Assembly (NCBI GenBank): GCA_937976315.1 | Contig: CALJRR010000044.1 | Span: 1 to 24,611 of the forward strand | Source: an uncultured Candidatus Saccharibacteria bacterium | GTDB lineage: Bacteria; Patescibacteriota; Saccharimonadia; Saccharimonadales; Saccharimonadaceae | DNA length: 24,611 bases | Direction: 5' to 3' | In this document: in pieces, positions 8,400-17,040 of the stretch | Position numbering within the stretch: position 1 is the stretch's first letter | Layout of the letters: every line of letters starts with the position of its first letter | Made by a program: the position numbers and the translations under genes | Notes under the pieces: model-generated | What the model saw: only the letters and a program-made list of their open reading frames with translations | The model's database searches: none | Told to the model about the DNA's origin: nothing

Positions 8400-9486
8400 T
8401 TACAGCTTCCTTAATTGCGCTAGCAATTACTTCAATATCAGCATCTGTAACTTTTGGATGAACAGGCAAAGATACAACTCTTGCAGCCAAATCTTCGGCA
8501 ACAGGAAAATCTCCCGCTTTATATCCAAGTTTTGAAATATGTGGATATACGTGCAACGGTTTTGGATAATAAACTCCAGCACCAACCCCTTTTTCTCTTA
8601 ATTTAGCTATAAAATCATCTCTTCGTATACTCTTATCTAGTAAAATAGTATATTGGTGATATACATGATTTCTATTGCCTGCAATCTTCGGTAAGACTAT
8701 CTTTTCAATTCCAGCCAACGCTTCATTTAACATATTAGCATTATGCTGTCGCCTATTTGTAAAGTCTTCTACTTTCTTTAATTGCTCAACGGCTATAGCA
8801 CCGTGCAAGTCTGACATACGATAGTTATATCCCAAATCAGCGTACTCGTAAGATGAAGTCATTCCATGCTGCCTGAATGAGCGAATAGCAGCCGCAGCAT
8901 CATCGCTATTAGTGGTAACAACGCCACCCTCACCACACATAATATTCTTTGTAGCATACAGTGAAAAACATCCAAAATCGCCCAAGGCACCAGTTTTCAC
9001 ACCATCATATTCTGCACCAATCGCCTGACATGCATCTTCAATAATTTTGAGTTCGTGCTTATCTGCAATTTCTCGCAACTCCTTCCAATCGCAAGGTTGA
9101 CCATACAAATCAACTGGAATTATAGCCTTAGTCTTGCCTGTAATAGCTGCTTCTATTTTTGAAACATCAATATTAAATGTCTCCTCATCTATGTCTACAA
9201 GAACTGGTCGAGCACCCAACATTAGTATAGGATTGATCGTAGCAATAAAGCTGTATGGCGTAGTGATAACTTCATCGCCTTCACCAACTCCTGCAGCATA
9301 TAAAGCACAGTGAATAGCAGCCGTACCGCTATTTACAGCTAAAGCATGTTTCACTCCACAATATTTAGCCCAACTTTCTTCAAGCTCAGCGACTTTCGGA
9401 CCCTGAGCCAGCATACCTGACTCTATAACTTCATTTACTGCCCGACGCTCTTCTTCCTCTATAACGGGTGATGCAATATTTATCAT
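8392..9486 (-). CDS. DegT/DnrJ/EryC1/StrS family PLP sugar aminotransferase
   Basis: 364 residues, normal for the family. NSGTAAIHCAL (52-62) binds the PLP phosphate, EDACQA (150-155, Asp151) contacts the pyridine nitrogen, and Lys180 in SLYATKN forms the Schiff base. The block GEGGVVTTN follows. It transfers an amino group to a keto nucleotide sugar. Paired with the overlapping Gfo/Idh dehydrogenase it probably forms a 3-amino sugar. AAGGAGG precedes the ATG at 9486, and an extended -10 promoter lies upstream, so this is the first gene of a five-gene operon running to 4775. Confidence 0.92.
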   Translation of the reverse strand: MINIASPVIEEEERRAVNEVIESGMLAQGPKVAELEESWAKYCGVKHALAVNSGTAAIHCALYAAGVGEGDEVITTPYSFIATINPILMLGARPVLVDIDEETFNIDVSKIEAAITGKTKAIIPVDLYGQPCDWKELREIADKHELKIIEDACQAIGAEYDGVKTGALGDFGCFSLYATKNIMCGEGGVVTTNSDDAAAAIRSFRQHGMTSSYEYADLGYNYRMSDLHGAIAVEQLKKVEDFTNRRQHNANMLNEALAGIEKIVLPKIAGNRNHVYHQYTILLDKSIRRDDFIAKLREKGVGAGVYYPKPLHVYPHISKLGYKAGDFPVAEDLAARVVSLPVHPKVTDADIEVIASAIKEAVND

Positions 9487-9521
9487 TACGTAGCCTCCTT
9501 ATACTCTTACTACCTTCAACA

Positions 9522-9530
9522 ATTATAGCA
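9522..9530 (-). promoter_or_regulatory. extended -10 promoter of the amino-sugar operon
   Basis: On the minus strand TGCTATAAT (9530 to 9522) is a full extended -10 element. No good -35 is seen, which is usual for this promoter class. The leader is about 29 bases and contains AAGGAGG before the ATG at 9486. Confidence 0.65.
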
Positions 9531-9563
9531 CATTACTCATTTTTTATTTTTCGTTTTTTAGAC

Positions 9564-9613
9564 TTGTTCTCAAAAAAACACAATCTTTATACTTGCTATT
9601 TTTACTGTATACT
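9564..9613 (+). promoter_or_regulatory. candidate promoters for the 667-residue membrane protein gene
   Basis: TTGTTC (9564-9569), an 18-base spacer and TATACT (9588-9593) give a leader of about 24 bases. A second TATACT (9608-9613) lies 10 bases before the ATG at 9624 and would give a nearly leaderless transcript. There is no Shine-Dalgarno sequence. I cannot tell which one is used. Confidence 0.45.
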
Positions 9614-9623
9614 AATAAATGTT

Positions 9624-11627
9624 ATGCAAGTTCTACGTTCTATTTTTACAAAATTAAAAGACGATTCGTATAAAAAATGGATTTTCCCGTCTACTATTAT
9701 CTTTTGTCTAATTTTTGCGACAGGATTTAAGATATCTGGATCTTCATTTGGCTTGTACTATGACTCTTTCCTTAATGGCAAATCATCTAATCTCATATCA
9801 GGCGAAGCTCGACCTATTCGCAGCGACGAGTGGCTGGTCGTTACACAATTCACAATTGCACAAAAAGAAGCTGGGTATCCACTAATAAATAAGAACTTTG
9901 GCAATTCTGGCAAGAATATGAGCCTTGTGTCTGATGCGCCATATAAAGAATGGTCAACAGTATTCCGACCTCAAAATCTTGCCTTTTTAATAATTCCTTT
10001 CGAGTTTGCTTTTGCCTTTAAGTGGTGGCTATTATTAGCATCATTACTATTAAGTATATACTTTCTATCGTTAAAATTTCTTCCCAATAAATACGCGCTG
10101 TCAGGATCTATCGCTATCATAGGCTCTTTCACTCCTTTTATATTCTGGTGGTATCAAACCATTACTATAATGAGTATCGTCTGGGGAATTGTCATACTGC
10201 TATTAATAATGAAATTAATAGAAAATAAATCTTTGTCTTTTTTAAAGAGATATAAACATGGTGATATAATATCGAAACTCACACTATCACTTTTATTAAC
10301 CTATTCAATGGTAAGCTTCGCCCTACTATTGTATCCAGCCTTTCAGATACCTGTTGTCATCACTGTATTTCTAGTGACGATTGGCTATTATATAAATACT
10401 TGGAAAAAAGCACCCAAAAAAGTACGAAAAATACTATATGTAAATACAGCATTCATAGTAGGATCTGCTCTAGCAGCGATCAGCATAGTTGGTATATTTT
10501 TAATCACCAGAATAGATGCCGTACAAGCCATTTCTGGTACAGATTATCCCGGGGCACGATTCATACATTCGGGAGCTCCATCACAGGCTGATCTAATCGG
10601 TCTCACTGGCTATAGTCAATACCGACTTATGGATGACGCATCCATCTCATCGATAGATCCAAGTAAAGGATCCATTAATCAAAGTGAAATGTCTGCATTT
10701 ATCATTACGCCTTTTGCATTTATCATTCCTATACTGTTTATTTTATATAGCAAATGGCGTAAAAATAAAACTATAGATTGGGTTGGAGTTGCTATTTTTG
10801 TTTCCTGCTTAATATTCATATCTCATTTATTTATTCCAGGATTCTCTTCAATAGCAAAACCTTTCATGATGCATCTTGTACCGATAACAAGATTGCAGCT
10901 TGGATTAGGTTTTATAGGAATCTTTTCATTAATATACACGCTTGCCAATACTATAAAATTTTCATCACAATATCGCTATTTACCATATTTATATTCAACA
11001 ATAGTGATTATCATTTACGTCTGCACCATCGTATATGTCGTAAAGTTCAATCGTAACTTTGCCGGAGATCTTCGCGTATTATTATTAGCCGCAATAAGCC
11101 TTTCTGGTGGACTAGCCCTTATATTTATAAAAAAGGAAAAACTTGGACTGTTAGTGCTTTCTTCTTTATGTATTATGTCGACAATAACTATACAGCCGTT
11201 ATATAGAGGTCTAGGAAGCGGATATAACGATAATATTATAATCAAAAAGATTATCTCTACCTCGTCTAGTGACGACACATGGGGACTGTCTGGCACAAGC
11301 GTGCTAGAAAATTTCCCTCAAATGGCAAATAGAAAATCAATTACGGGAGTCAATACTTACCCTGATAAAGATTTCTGGTCAAAAGTGTCAAAAGATAGGA
11401 CAATTTATAACAGGTATGCACATATACTTCTGTCTGACACCATAGATAAAGATCTCGTACTTAGTCAGCCGGACGTATTTATTGCAAAATTGAGTTGTAG
11501 CAATCATATGGGAAAATATGTTACTCGTGTGTTATCTACGACGCCACTACAGCTACCTTGCTATGAACTAATTGATAAAGTTACTGTACATAATGGAGAT
11601 ATTTTATTCTATAAAAGAACTTCTTAA
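9624..11627 (+). CDS. large polytopic membrane protein of a polysaccharide locus, possibly GT-C-like
   Basis: 667 residues from the ATG at 9624. A helix near the N-terminus is followed by a loop with GEARPIRSDEWLVVTQ, then roughly ten more hydrophobic segments and a C-terminal soluble tail of about 130 residues containing the GTSVLENFPQMANRKSITGVNTYPD region. The RPIRSDEW motif in the first extracytoplasmic loop is one I remember from large uncharacterised membrane proteins in bacterial polysaccharide clusters; acidic residues there suit a GT-C type lipid-linked sugar transferase. The frame opens further upstream (to 9468), but that stretch covers the divergent promoter region and is rejected. 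The gene is followed after 53 bases by another promoter. Function is inferred from layout and context only. Confidence 0.8.
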   Translation: MQVLRSIFTKLKDDSYKKWIFPSTIIFCLIFATGFKISGSSFGLYYDSFLNGKSSNLISGEARPIRSDEWLVVTQFTIAQKEAGYPLINKNFGNSGKNMSLVSDAPYKEWSTVFRPQNLAFLIIPFEFAFAFKWWLLLASLLLSIYFLSLKFLPNKYALSGSIAIIGSFTPFIFWWYQTITIMSIVWGIVILLLIMKLIENKSLSFLKRYKHGDIISKLTLSLLLTYSMVSFALLLYPAFQIPVVITVFLVTIGYYINTWKKAPKKVRKILYVNTAFIVGSALAAISIVGIFLITRIDAVQAISGTDYPGARFIHSGAPSQADLIGLTGYSQYRLMDDASISSIDPSKGSINQSEMSAFIITPFAFIIPILFILYSKWRKNKTIDWVGVAIFVSCLIFISHLFIPGFSSIAKPFMMHLVPITRLQLGLGFIGIFSLIYTLANTIKFSSQYRYLPYLYSTIVIIIYVCTIVYVVKFNRNFAGDLRVLLLAAISLSGGLALIFIKKEKLGLLVLSSLCIMSTITIQPLYRGLGSGYNDNIIIKKIISTSSSDDTWGLSGTSVLENFPQMANRKSITGVNTYPDKDFWSKVSKDRTIYNRYAHILLSDTIDKDLVLSQPDVFIAKLSCSNHMGKYVTRVLSTTPLQLPCYELIDKVTVHNGDILFYKRTS

Positions 11628-11630
11628 AGC

Positions 11631-11659
11631 TTTACCGTTTTATCTATATCTGCTATAGT
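11631..11659 (+). promoter_or_regulatory. promoter of the anchored protein / secreted hydrolase pair
   Basis: TTTACC (11631-11636), 17 bases, then TATAGT (11654-11659) preceded by TGC, making an extended -10 (TGCTATAGT). Expected start near 11666 leaves a leader of about 15 bases with an AGG about 8 bases before the ATG at 11681. The same nine-base element occurs upstream of dnaA. Confidence 0.65.
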
Positions 11660-11680
11660 AGTGTTGATTAGGTAACAATT

Positions 11681-12271
11681 ATGAAAATACAGAAAAAACA
11701 AAATAAAAAAAATAAAGTATTGATTCTGATAGCTATTATACTATTGTCTATAACAGGCTATGGCTTAATTTCCTATAAATTTAAGTTCTGGCCCTTCATC
11801 CAGAATCAATTTAACACAGCCACCGAGGAACAAAAAACAGCTGGTCAAGACATAAAAAAAAGATCATTAAATGATGCATCCAATAAGTCAGAAAAAGAGT
11901 CATCAGGTCAAAAATCTAAAACACTACAAGGAAGCGATCCTTCGCCAGAACCGACTCCATCATCCAACGGTAAAAAACCAACAGTTGGAGTAAGTATAAC
12001 AACTACAACAGTCGATAAAGATTCAAACACACTTTATATCCGTAGTTTAATCCAAACTATATCATCAAGCGGAAGATGTACGTTATCAATGCACAATACT
12101 AACGGACAAACGTATTCCAATAGTGTAGAGCTGCAAGCTGGTCCAAGTACGTCTAGCTGTAAAGGATTTAACGTTCCGTTATCTCAATTGTCACCTGGAA
12201 AATGGACAATAAACATTCACTACGAAGACAACAACGTGACTGGAGATACTGAAGGAGAAATAACTATATGA
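11681..12271 (+). CDS. membrane-anchored extracellular protein of unknown function
   Basis: 196 residues, no family recognised. A short basic N-terminus precedes one membrane helix (about residues 12-32), then a polar linker rich in Lys, Ser, Gln and Pro (about 45-100, with SPEPTPSS). A C-terminal domain of about 95 residues, rich in Thr, Ser and alternating hydrophobics, is probably a beta-sandwich. Cys133 and Cys160 are the only cysteines and could form a disulfide outside the cell. The stop overlaps the start of the next gene as ATGA (12268-12271), so the two products are made together and may work together. The positive N-terminus predicts the C-terminal domain faces outside. Confidence 0.75.
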   Translation: MKIQKKQNKKNKVLILIAIILLSITGYGLISYKFKFWPFIQNQFNTATEEQKTAGQDIKKRSLNDASNKSEKESSGQKSKTLQGSDPSPEPTPSSNGKKPTVGVSITTTTVDKDSNTLYIRSLIQTISSSGRCTLSMHNTNGQTYSNSVELQAGPSTSSCKGFNVPLSQLSPGKWTINIHYEDNNVTGDTEGEITI

Positions 12272-13965
12272 AGAAATTAATATTAAAATTAGGCATACTT
12301 ACGTCGATATGCTTAGGAGCGATATTATCTTCTACGCCAGCATCTGCAGTATTAAACGATTTTGAACCAGGCAATATTATGGATGATGTTGTAGCAACAA
12401 ATTACGGATCCATGAGTGCAGACCAAATTCAGTCATTTTTAAATAGTAAAGTTCCCCAATGTGATACAAATGGCACCAAACCAGCCAGTGAGTTTGGAAG
12501 ACCTGATATAACTCGCGCTCAGTATGCCGCATCGAAAGGATGGCATAGCCCTCCATATACCTGTCTCCGTGATTATAAAACAAAAGATGGAAGAAGCGCT
12601 GCTCAATTAATCTTTGATATCTCTCAAAAATATCATGTAAACCCACAGCTTTTAATAGTTTTGCTCCAAAAAGAACAAGCCCTAGTTACTGACACGTGGC
12701 CAACTCGTGGGCAGTTCAAAAGCGCAACTGGCTATGGATGTCCAGACACCGCCGAGTGTGATAGTAAATATTTTGGTCTAGAAAACCAGCTAGAATGGGC
12801 AGCGAAACACTTTCACTACATAATAACACGTAATCCTAATTGGTTTTCACCATATACAACAGGCGTAAATTTCGTTCAATGGAGTCCAAATGCTGCTTGC
12901 GGAGGATCTAATGTAAATATTCAGAATTGGACAACCGCCGCTCTTTATAGCTATACACCATATCAACCAAATGTCGCTGCTATGTCATCTGGGTATGGCG
13001 TAGGTGATGGGTGTAGCGCCTATGGTAATCGTAACTTTTACAATTACTTTACAGACTGGTTTGGGGATACCAGATCAAGCAGTTCATTCTCTTGTAAAAA
13101 CGGACAGAATATACCTAACGTAGAAACTGGCGCTAGAATTATACCAACTAGGATAAATGGAAATAATGACACCTTAACTATATCCGTCCCTAATAATACT
13201 GGCAGTAAATGTGCCGAAATGCACACATGGGCCAATAGTAACTTACAGACATGGTCTCAGCATACAGCGACAAACTCATACACCTTTAATCAGCAGTACA
13301 GCAAGGTTATATCAAGGAAAATCAATAGCAAAAATACTGTATTAACAAAGGTTGACTATAATGGAACTGCAAGTGGTAGAGTAGAGTTTCACACGTGGAC
13401 TCAAGATGGATTGCGTTGGCTAGCTCACACCGCAACATCTGCCGGACCTATTGATCCGCTATTTTCTGAAGTTATAACGGCAGATACTGATGGTGATGGG
13501 AATGACGAATATTATCTGATTAATTATGAGCAGACTAATTCTGGCATGATTGAAGTGCATGGTTGGAATAATAATGGAACTAGTTGGTTTAGACACACAG
13601 CAACAAGCCACCCTTCAGCTAGCATGAACACAGGAAGAGTTATTGCAGCAGATCTTGATGGAGATAAAAAAGATGAATTCATATATGTTAAATACGACAA
13701 TACTACGAGCGGTCTTATCGAATTTCACGTGTGGGATTCTTCATTAAAAAACTGGGTGCGTCACACCGCAAGTAATTACCCAGAATCTGGCTATGTGATA
13801 GGATCAAATGACATAGTAGCAGCCGACCTACAAGGAAGAGGAAAAGACACCATCTATTATGTCAAATACAGGGGTACAACCAATAACACCGTCGAAGTAC
13901 ACGGATGGGGCGACGGTCAACAATCATGGGCTAGCCACATATCTACATCATCAGGAATATACTAA
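12268..13965 (+). CDS. secreted lysozyme-like protein with five C-terminal propeller-type repeats
   Basis: 565 residues. A signal peptide (KKLILKLG, hydrophobic core, cleavage likely after TPASA, residue 27) is followed by a domain of about 240 residues with MSADQIQSFLNSK, SAAQLIFDISQKY, NPQLLIVLLQKEQALV (candidate catalytic Glu136) and SATGYGCPD. This layout matches secreted proteins whose domain I regard as lysozyme/lytic-transglycosylase-like. From about residue 287 come five repeats of about 48-55 residues, each ending in the pattern HxWxxxxxxWxxHxAT or similar. Repeats 3 and 4 carry calcium-type loops (DTDGDGNDE, DLDGDKKDE); the others are degenerate. This fits FG-GAP/VCBS-type propeller repeats for binding. 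Eight cysteines suit export. The start is coupled (ATGA) to the anchored protein. Enzymatic activity is inferred. Confidence 0.8.
   Translation: MKKLILKLGILTSICLGAILSSTPASAVLNDFEPGNIMDDVVATNYGSMSADQIQSFLNSKVPQCDTNGTKPASEFGRPDITRAQYAASKGWHSPPYTCLRDYKTKDGRSAAQLIFDISQKYHVNPQLLIVLLQKEQALVTDTWPTRGQFKSATGYGCPDTAECDSKYFGLENQLEWAAKHFHYIITRNPNWFSPYTTGVNFVQWSPNAACGGSNVNIQNWTTAALYSYTPYQPNVAAMSSGYGVGDGCSAYGNRNFYNYFTDWFGDTRSSSSFSCKNGQNIPNVETGARIIPTRINGNNDTLTISVPNNTGSKCAEMHTWANSNLQTWSQHTATNSYTFNQQYSKVISRKINSKNTVLTKVDYNGTASGRVEFHTWTQDGLRWLAHTATSAGPIDPLFSEVITADTDGDGNDEYYLINYEQTNSGMIEVHGWNNNGTSWFRHTATSHPSASMNTGRVIAADLDGDKKDEFIYVKYDNTTSGLIEFHVWDSSLKNWVRHTASNYPESGYVIGSNDIVAADLQGRGKDTIYYVKYRGTTNNTVEVHGWGDGQQSWASHISTSSGIY
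13126..13950 (+). repeat. five coding repeats in the secreted protein
   Basis: Protein-level repeats at about residues 287-338, 345-391, 399-447, 456-502 and 514-560. Shared marks are a leading (V/I)I(A/T)AD-like strand, an Asp/Asn/Gly loop, a Tyr or Val strand, (E)xHxW and WxxHxAT. The DNA copies have diverged, so the repeat is old and does not look like a recent expansion. Confidence 0.8.
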
Positions 13966-14001
13966 GTATAATAACTTGTATATCTTTACATCGTAAATAA
14001 T

Positions 14002-14044
14002 ATAAATAACCGCGGCAGTACAACTTACTATCGCGGTTATTTAT
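14002..14044. terminator. bidirectional hairpin terminator between convergent genes
   Basis: ATAAATAACCGCG (14002-14014) pairs with CGCGGTTATTTAT (14032-14044), a 13-base-pair stem with a 17-base loop. It sits between two converging genes (stops at 13965 and 14060). The AT half of the stem supplies the U-rich side in either direction, though no long T-run follows. Confidence 0.7.
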
Positions 14045-14059
14045 AATTAATAGTTAACG

Positions 14060-15868
14060 TTATTCGGGTAACCTATAGCCTGGACCAAATTGCTCAAAAT
14101 TATCATTATAGAATGGATCCCTCTTCAAGTATTCACCCCATCTCTTACGCATCTCTTTTTGAGCACTCTCTAGTTCACTAGTGTCTCTCTCACTCGTGTT
14201 TATGCGACCAACACTCTTAGACTCATAATGGAATAACTCCGCGTATGGAGTGTAGACATTATAATAGCCTTCTTTGCGTAATTTAAGGTTAAGATCTACA
14301 TCGTTATACGTTATACGAAGTTTATTATCAAACCCGCCCACCTTGTTAAACTTATCACGGCTAATCATACAACAAGCACCAGTTACTGCCGATACGTTAC
14401 GAATATTGGCGGTATAAATATACGTAAATATATCTGTACGCTCATCCTGACCATAAAACGGATGGAATGCGATATCTCTTTCAGATAAGACTATTCCAGC
14501 ATGCTGTATTGTTTTATCTTCAAATATAAGCTTAGGTCCAACCATCCCTATTTCTGGACGCTGAGCATGCTCAAGCAATGACTGGATCCAGTCGTGGGTA
14601 ATAACCTCCGTGTCATTATTAAGGAATAGTAGATATTCTCCACTAGAATTATTTGCACCATAGTTACATGCATCTGAAAAATTGAATTTCTTCTTGTATT
14701 TAATAACATGCACATTGCCATTATTATCTATCAATTTTTCATAAAAATCATTTACTCGAGAATCTGTAGATCCCGTATCTACAATTATTATTTCAAAATA
14801 TGGATACGAAGTATTTTCAATAATTGAATCTATGCATTTTTTTATATATCTAAAATTATCCTTGGTTGGTATGATAATTGACACTAACGGGTTTGTCGGG
14901 ATTACATATTTTTTACGCCAAAATCCTAACGCAACATGAGAATCTATATAAGCATTTTCTCCTCTTTGTCTCACACTACTACGAAGGACATTCTTTTGAT
15001 TTATATAAGCATATGGTTTACTATCAGCATTCATAGCAGTAGATGTCTCAGATTTACGCCAATGATATAAAATTTTCGGAATATGATAAATGTTATTAGT
15101 TTTAGCAGAAATCTTCAAAAATAAATCCCAATCTTGCGCGCCATGTGTTCCGACAGTGAATCCATTAACACCTCTAATTATACCTGCCTTTATGGTAGCA
15201 AAATGCGTTACCATGTTGCACGAATTCATAAAATCAGGACTCCAGTCAGGTTTAAAAAATGGTTCTATATGAATACCGTCACTATCGATCTTGTCTTCAT
15301 CCGTATAAATAAGATCTACGTCAGGATTTTTATTTATAACATCAACCACTTCAAACAAGGCGTTGGGAGGTAAAATGTCATCATGATCGAGTAATGATAT
15401 ATAATCACCCTTAGCCATCGAAAGAGCTGTATTAGATGACTTTGATATATGACCATTTTCTTTACGAAATGTAGCCTTAATATTATTATACTTTTCTACA
15501 TATTCATTTATAACACTCTTTGTTTGATCGCTAGTAGAATTATCATCAGAAATACATAACTCCCAGTTGTCATAACTCTGAGATAGGACAGAGTCAATAC
15601 AGCTACGCAGATATACTGGATTTGTATTATATGTCGGTAACAAAATACTAATCAATGGACGTTGTTTAAATTCCTTGGAATATTTTCTTTGTAACTTAAG
15701 TTGCTCATCGGTGACTTTATGCTTATCAAACCATTCAATATAATCTTCATATCGTTTCTTATTAATAAATCTACGATCGCGGAACAACTTTACTTGTTCA
15801 CTGCCGTACGACGGATGTAATGCTGCTCTAATAACAAATTTAGTACTCTTTATAATCTTATTTTTCAT
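14060..15868 (-). CDS. two-domain GT2 glycosyltransferase
   Basis: 602 residues with two GT-A domains in tandem. Domain 1 starts at LISILLPTYN (about 72-81) and has SDDNST (107-112) and the metal-binding DHDD (161-164). Domain 2 starts at LVSIIIPTKD (328-337) and has VDTGSTD (363-369), LNNDTE (416-421), NDVDL (522-526) and a downstream His547. There are no membrane helices, so it is cytoplasmic. Such tandem enzymes often add two linkages, or alternate them, in a capsule, O-antigen or teichoic-acid-like polymer. The gene follows the Wzt-type ATPase by 6 bases and is the last of the export operon, ending at the shared hairpin terminator. Donor sugars are unknown; dTDP-rhamnose is plausible from the locus. 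Confidence 0.88.
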   Translation of the reverse strand: MKNKIIKSTKFVIRAALHPSYGSEQVKLFRDRRFINKKRYEDYIEWFDKHKVTDEQLKLQRKYSKEFKQRPLISILLPTYNTNPVYLRSCIDSVLSQSYDNWELCISDDNSTSDQTKSVINEYVEKYNNIKATFRKENGHISKSSNTALSMAKGDYISLLDHDDILPPNALFEVVDVINKNPDVDLIYTDEDKIDSDGIHIEPFFKPDWSPDFMNSCNMVTHFATIKAGIIRGVNGFTVGTHGAQDWDLFLKISAKTNNIYHIPKILYHWRKSETSTAMNADSKPYAYINQKNVLRSSVRQRGENAYIDSHVALGFWRKKYVIPTNPLVSIIIPTKDNFRYIKKCIDSIIENTSYPYFEIIIVDTGSTDSRVNDFYEKLIDNNGNVHVIKYKKKFNFSDACNYGANNSSGEYLLFLNNDTEVITHDWIQSLLEHAQRPEIGMVGPKLIFEDKTIQHAGIVLSERDIAFHPFYGQDERTDIFTYIYTANIRNVSAVTGACCMISRDKFNKVGGFDNKLRITYNDVDLNLKLRKEGYYNVYTPYAELFHYESKSVGRINTSERDTSELESAQKEMRKRWGEYLKRDPFYNDNFEQFGPGYRLPE

Positions 15869-15874
15869 CTGATT

Positions 15875-17035
15875 TTATCCCCTCTTCTTTACACTCCACT
15901 TTCCCATTATTCTCATTGGACCATCACGAAAATCATCCTTACCTGTAATAATAAACGAAAATGCTCGTGGCAAATGTTTAATTATGCCATCATCAGCCCT
16001 GCGGTGCAATGACATATGAATATCATATTTGCCAGGATTAAAGCCATCCAAACTCTGATTGAAATTAATCCTCCTATTGTTTTGTATAAAGTCACTAGGA
16101 GTGTCTCTACAGTTGCGATCAGCAAATACAAATCCTCCGTATACAAAGGATATATTCACAAAAACATCTTCAGTAATACCATCCACGGTCACACCAATAT
16201 CAATCGAGTCTTCTTGTGTAAAATTTTTTTTACTAGGTATATCAACAGACATGCTAACTAAATCGTCATGAGATTCTTCTTCTACACTAGTAACCGCATC
16301 CATATTAACCTCCGTATATATATCGGCAATTTCCTGAGGTGATCCAATATGTTTTATCGTTCCATTTTCTATATACATGGCTCTCGAGCAAAATCTGCGT
16401 ACAGCATTCATATCATGCGTCACAAAAACCACAGTCTGATTACTACGTTTAACTTTTTCAAAATAATCAAAACACTTCTGCTGGAAAGCCGCGTCCCCGA
16501 CAGCCAACACTTCATCAAGCATTAAAATATCGCCACGAGCTTTAATAGCTACAGAGAAAGCTAACCTAACCTGCATCCCTGATGAGTAATTCTTAAGCTT
16601 CTCTTCCATAAAATCTGCCAACTCAGAGAATTCAACAATATCATCATACATCAGCTCCATCTCTTTATGGCTAAATCCCAGTAAAGCTCCATTTAAAAAT
16701 ACATTTTCTCTACCTGTTAATTCTGGATTAAAACCAACACCCAACTCGATAAACGGGACAAGAGATCCATTTACTCGCACTGAGCCCTTCGTCGGAGAAT
16801 AGATTTGAGCTATAGACTTCAATAGAGTACTCTTACCTGAACCATTTTTACCCACTATTCCAAAAAATTCACCTTTTTTAATATCAAAAGATATATTTTT
16901 TAATGGCGTAAATTCCCTGTAGCCTTTTTTGCCTTTAACGTAATTAATGGTCTTCTGTTTAATCCCGTTGCTAGACTCTGTTGGTATCTTAAAAGTCTTA
17001 GTAAGAGAGTTAACTTCTATAACTACATCCTTCAT
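15875..17035 (-). CDS. polysaccharide ABC exporter ATPase, Wzt/TagH type
   Basis: 386 residues. Walker A GKNGSGKST (62-70), Q-loop region near 80, signature YSSGM (150-154), Walker B ILMLDE (170-175) and switch His207 are intact. VPFIELGVGFNPELTGREN is typical of Wzt/TagH exporters. Beyond residue 245 there is an extra domain of about 130 beta-rich residues (about 255-386), like the C-terminal carbohydrate-binding domain of O9a-type Wzt that recognises the finished polymer end. AGGA overlaps the permease stop and serves the ATG at 17035. It works with the permease encoded just upstream. Confidence 0.92.
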   Translation of the reverse strand: MKDVVIEVNSLTKTFKIPTESSNGIKQKTINYVKGKKGYREFTPLKNISFDIKKGEFFGIVGKNGSGKSTLLKSIAQIYSPTKGSVRVNGSLVPFIELGVGFNPELTGRENVFLNGALLGFSHKEMELMYDDIVEFSELADFMEEKLKNYSSGMQVRLAFSVAIKARGDILMLDEVLAVGDAAFQQKCFDYFEKVKRSNQTVVFVTHDMNAVRRFCSRAMYIENGTIKHIGSPQEIADIYTEVNMDAVTSVEEESHDDLVSMSVDIPSKKNFTQEDSIDIGVTVDGITEDVFVNISFVYGGFVFADRNCRDTPSDFIQNNRRINFNQSLDGFNPGKYDIHMSLHRRADDGIIKHLPRAFSFIITGKDDFRDGPMRIMGKWSVKKRG

Positions 17036-17040
17036 ATATC

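Noticed and set aside
9468..9623. N-terminal extension of the large membrane protein by 52 codons
   Set aside because: It overlaps the start of the divergent DegT gene and both promoter regions, and a good start (ATG 9624) with promoter elements lies downstream.
12268..12271. Alternative genetic code (UGA as Gly) as in some CPR lineages
   Set aside because: TGA here ends a plausible protein exactly at the next start, and all core genes read normally under the standard bacterial code.
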